Source: Syntrophorhabdaceae bacterium
GTDB lineage: Bacteria > Desulfobacterota > Syntrophorhabdia > Syntrophorhabdales > Syntrophorhabdaceae
NCBI GenBank assembly: GCA_026416315.1
Contig: JAOAFK010000114.1
Coordinates: 1 to 7,405, forward strand
Length of the DNA stretch: 7,405 nt
Direction: 5' to 3'
Each line of letters begins with the position of its first letter. Position 1 is the first letter of the stretch. The notes beneath the pieces were generated by a model that was not told the origin of the DNA, ran no database searches, and saw only the letters and a program-made list of their open reading frames with translations. Positions 6,224-7,405 of the stretch are shown here, piece by piece. The translations under genes and the position numbers were made by a program.

Positions 6224-7129
6224 TTAACGAACCCTTTTTCGCCATACAAAGACTAAAGGGCTTGCTACAAAAATTGATGAATAGGTGCCTATGATAATTC
6301 CCAAAAAAAGCGCCAGAGAAAAATCAAAAAGGGTCTTGCCTCCAAGAAAGAGTATGGCACCAACAGCAAGCAAAGTTGTAAGGGATGTTATAATTGTTCT
6401 TCTCAATACCTCGTTAATGCTTCTATTTATAACATCTCCGAAATCTGACCTGGACTTCATCTTGGACATATTTTCCCTGATCCTGTCAAATACGACAACT
6501 GTATCTGTTAGAGAATAGCCCGCTATGGTTAAAAGGGCTGTGATAAAAGGTATATTCATCTCCATTTTTAAGATGTAAAAAATGCCTAAAAGACTCAGTA
6601 CATCATGAAAAGTGGCTACTGTAGCGGCAATTCCGAATATAAAAGTAAACCTCCATGCTATGTAAATGATGATGCATATGAAAGAGATTACCATGGCTAT
6701 TAGGGCATCTCTTTTTAAGGTCTTACCCACAGATGCGCCTACCATGTTTGTGGCAAGGATCTGAAACCCTTTATCGCTGAACGCATTTTTAATAATTGAC
6801 TCTGTTTTGTTCTGGATGTCCTTATCCTCTTCAATACCCTTTGTTTTAATTAAAAACTCATTTGTACCGCTTATCTCTTGAATCTGCGCATTTTTTATGC
6901 CGTTTGTAACAAGAGCATCTCTTAATGCACCTATATCTACCTTTTTATCAAATTTGATGTGGAGCTGCACACCGCCTGTAAAATCCACACTTAGATTGGC
7001 CTTACCAAACCAGACCATTATAAATGCAAAAAAACCAAGACAGACAAGCACTGCGGATATGATAAATGCCTTTTTTCTGTGTTTAATAAAATCTATATTT
7101 GTGTCCTTTATTATCTCGATTTGCTTCAT
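6224..7129 (-). CDS. secF: SecF, Sec translocon accessory membrane protein
   Basis: SecF pairs with SecD in the inner membrane and uses the proton or sodium gradient to help pull exported proteins through SecYEG. The 301 residues are normal for the family. Visible features: a first membrane helix (about 21-41), the DFTGG signature (49-53) opening the outer loop domain, the GASVGKTLKRDA segment (131-142), then five membrane helices to about residue 295, with GYSLTDTVVVFDRIREN (204-220), the INEVLRRTIITSLTTLLAV stretch (238-256) and GTYSSIFVASPLVF (281-294). The ATG at 7129 overlaps the secD stop by one base (TGATG); AAGGAGT (7141-7147) lies 11 bases upstream, a slightly long spacing. It is therefore translationally coupled to secD, and is followed by the 763-residue NTPase gene after 34 bases. 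Confidence 0.97.
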   Translation of the reverse strand: MKQIEIIKDTNIDFIKHRKKAFIISAVLVCLGFFAFIMVWFGKANLSVDFTGGVQLHIKFDKKVDIGALRDALVTNGIKNAQIQEISGTNEFLIKTKGIEEDKDIQNKTESIIKNAFSDKGFQILATNMVGASVGKTLKRDALIAMVISFICIIIYIAWRFTFIFGIAATVATFHDVLSLLGIFYILKMEMNIPFITALLTIAGYSLTDTVVVFDRIRENMSKMKSRSDFGDVINRSINEVLRRTIITSLTTLLAVGAILFLGGKTLFDFSLALFLGIIIGTYSSIFVASPLVFVWRKRVR

Positions 7130-7405
7130 CAGATGCTCAGACTCCTTGGTTTGTACTTTAAAATAATCCAGTCAAACATGGCCTTTGAACCAAAAACCGC
7201 TGTAAAAAGATTTATAATTATGCCTATGCTCAATGTAACTGCAAAACCTTTAATGGGGCCTGTGCCGAAGATAAAAAGTATAAATGTTGTTATGAGTGTG
7301 GTGATATGAGAATCAAAAATCGTAACCCATGCCTTTTCATATCCACTATCTATGGCAGCCCTGACCGTTTTGCCGATTCTTAATTCTTCCCTTATCCTTT
7401 CAAAG
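7129..7405 (-). CDS. secD: SecD C-terminal part (runs off the right edge)
   Basis: Reading leftward from the window edge, the frame gives 91 residues and a TGA stop at 7131-7129. The peptide has the conserved SecD C-terminus: FERIREELRIGKTVRAAI, then GYEKAWVTIFDSHITTLI, FGTGPIKGFAVTLSIGI and a final FTAVFGSKAMFDWIIL membrane segment. The family's usual Asp-x-Asn before the TTL motif reads Asp-Ser-His here. Only the last membrane segments are inside the window; the N-terminal part and the large exported domain are outside it. The partner gene secF begins within its stop codon, the standard secD-secF arrangement. Confidence 0.95.
   Translation of the reverse strand, partial: FERIREELRIGKTVRAAIDSGYEKAWVTIFDSHITTLITTFILFIFGTGPIKGFAVTLSIGIIINLFTAVFGSKAMFDWIILKYKPRSLSI

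Noticed and set aside
6285..7309. Plus-strand open frames opposite secF and secD (6285-6518, 6897-7166, 7079-7309)
   Set aside because: Antisense shadows of conserved SecF/SecD membrane segments; no ribosome sites or motifs.

Overview
The window is AT-rich (judged by eye at about one third G+C, not computed) and gene-dense, with typically bacterial genes: a class-I type bacterial SerRS, separate SecD and SecF proteins, a TatD nuclease and a membrane-anchored GerMN protein. This fits a low-GC bacterium. Separate secD/secF and the gene mix are compatible with an anaerobic, Gram-negative-like lineage such as Desulfobacterota or Nitrospirota, but that is only a guess; nothing here fixes the taxon. 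I see no rRNA, tRNA, CRISPR array, transposase or integrase.

Layout: (1) 1-98, minus strand: the first 32 codons of an unrecognised gene running off the left edge, with a strong ribosome site and a good promoter. (2) 192-599, minus strand: a small secreted or membrane-anchored MORN-repeat protein. Its stop codon lies in a 28-bp perfect all-A/T palindrome. (3) 600-701: a divergent promoter region. (4) 702-3908, plus strand: a tight cluster of tatD, a cysteine hydrolase of the isochorismatase/nicotinamidase superfamily, a GerMN-domain membrane protein and serS, with gaps of 12, 0 and 0 bases. (5) 3898-7405, minus strand: secD (C-terminal part only), secF and a 763-residue multidomain NTPase, transcribed towards serS. 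The two convergent blocks overlap by 11 bases, and a hairpin spans both stop codons.

How the genes work together: the plus-strand cluster looks like a housekeeping operon (nuclease, small-molecule hydrolase, envelope protein, seryl-tRNA synthesis) whose members do not share one obvious pathway. On the minus strand, SecD and SecF form the membrane complex that assists Sec-dependent export. The gene after them encodes the most unusual protein here: an N-terminal HD-like domain that has kept only part of its metal motif, a STAND/AAA-like P-loop NTPase, a winged-helix-like segment and a C-terminal helical-repeat region. This is the plan of a signal-sensing switch ATPase and it is the best candidate for something undescribed. 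Its location behind secDF, with no mobile-element signs, argues for a chromosomal regulatory role as much as for a defence role.
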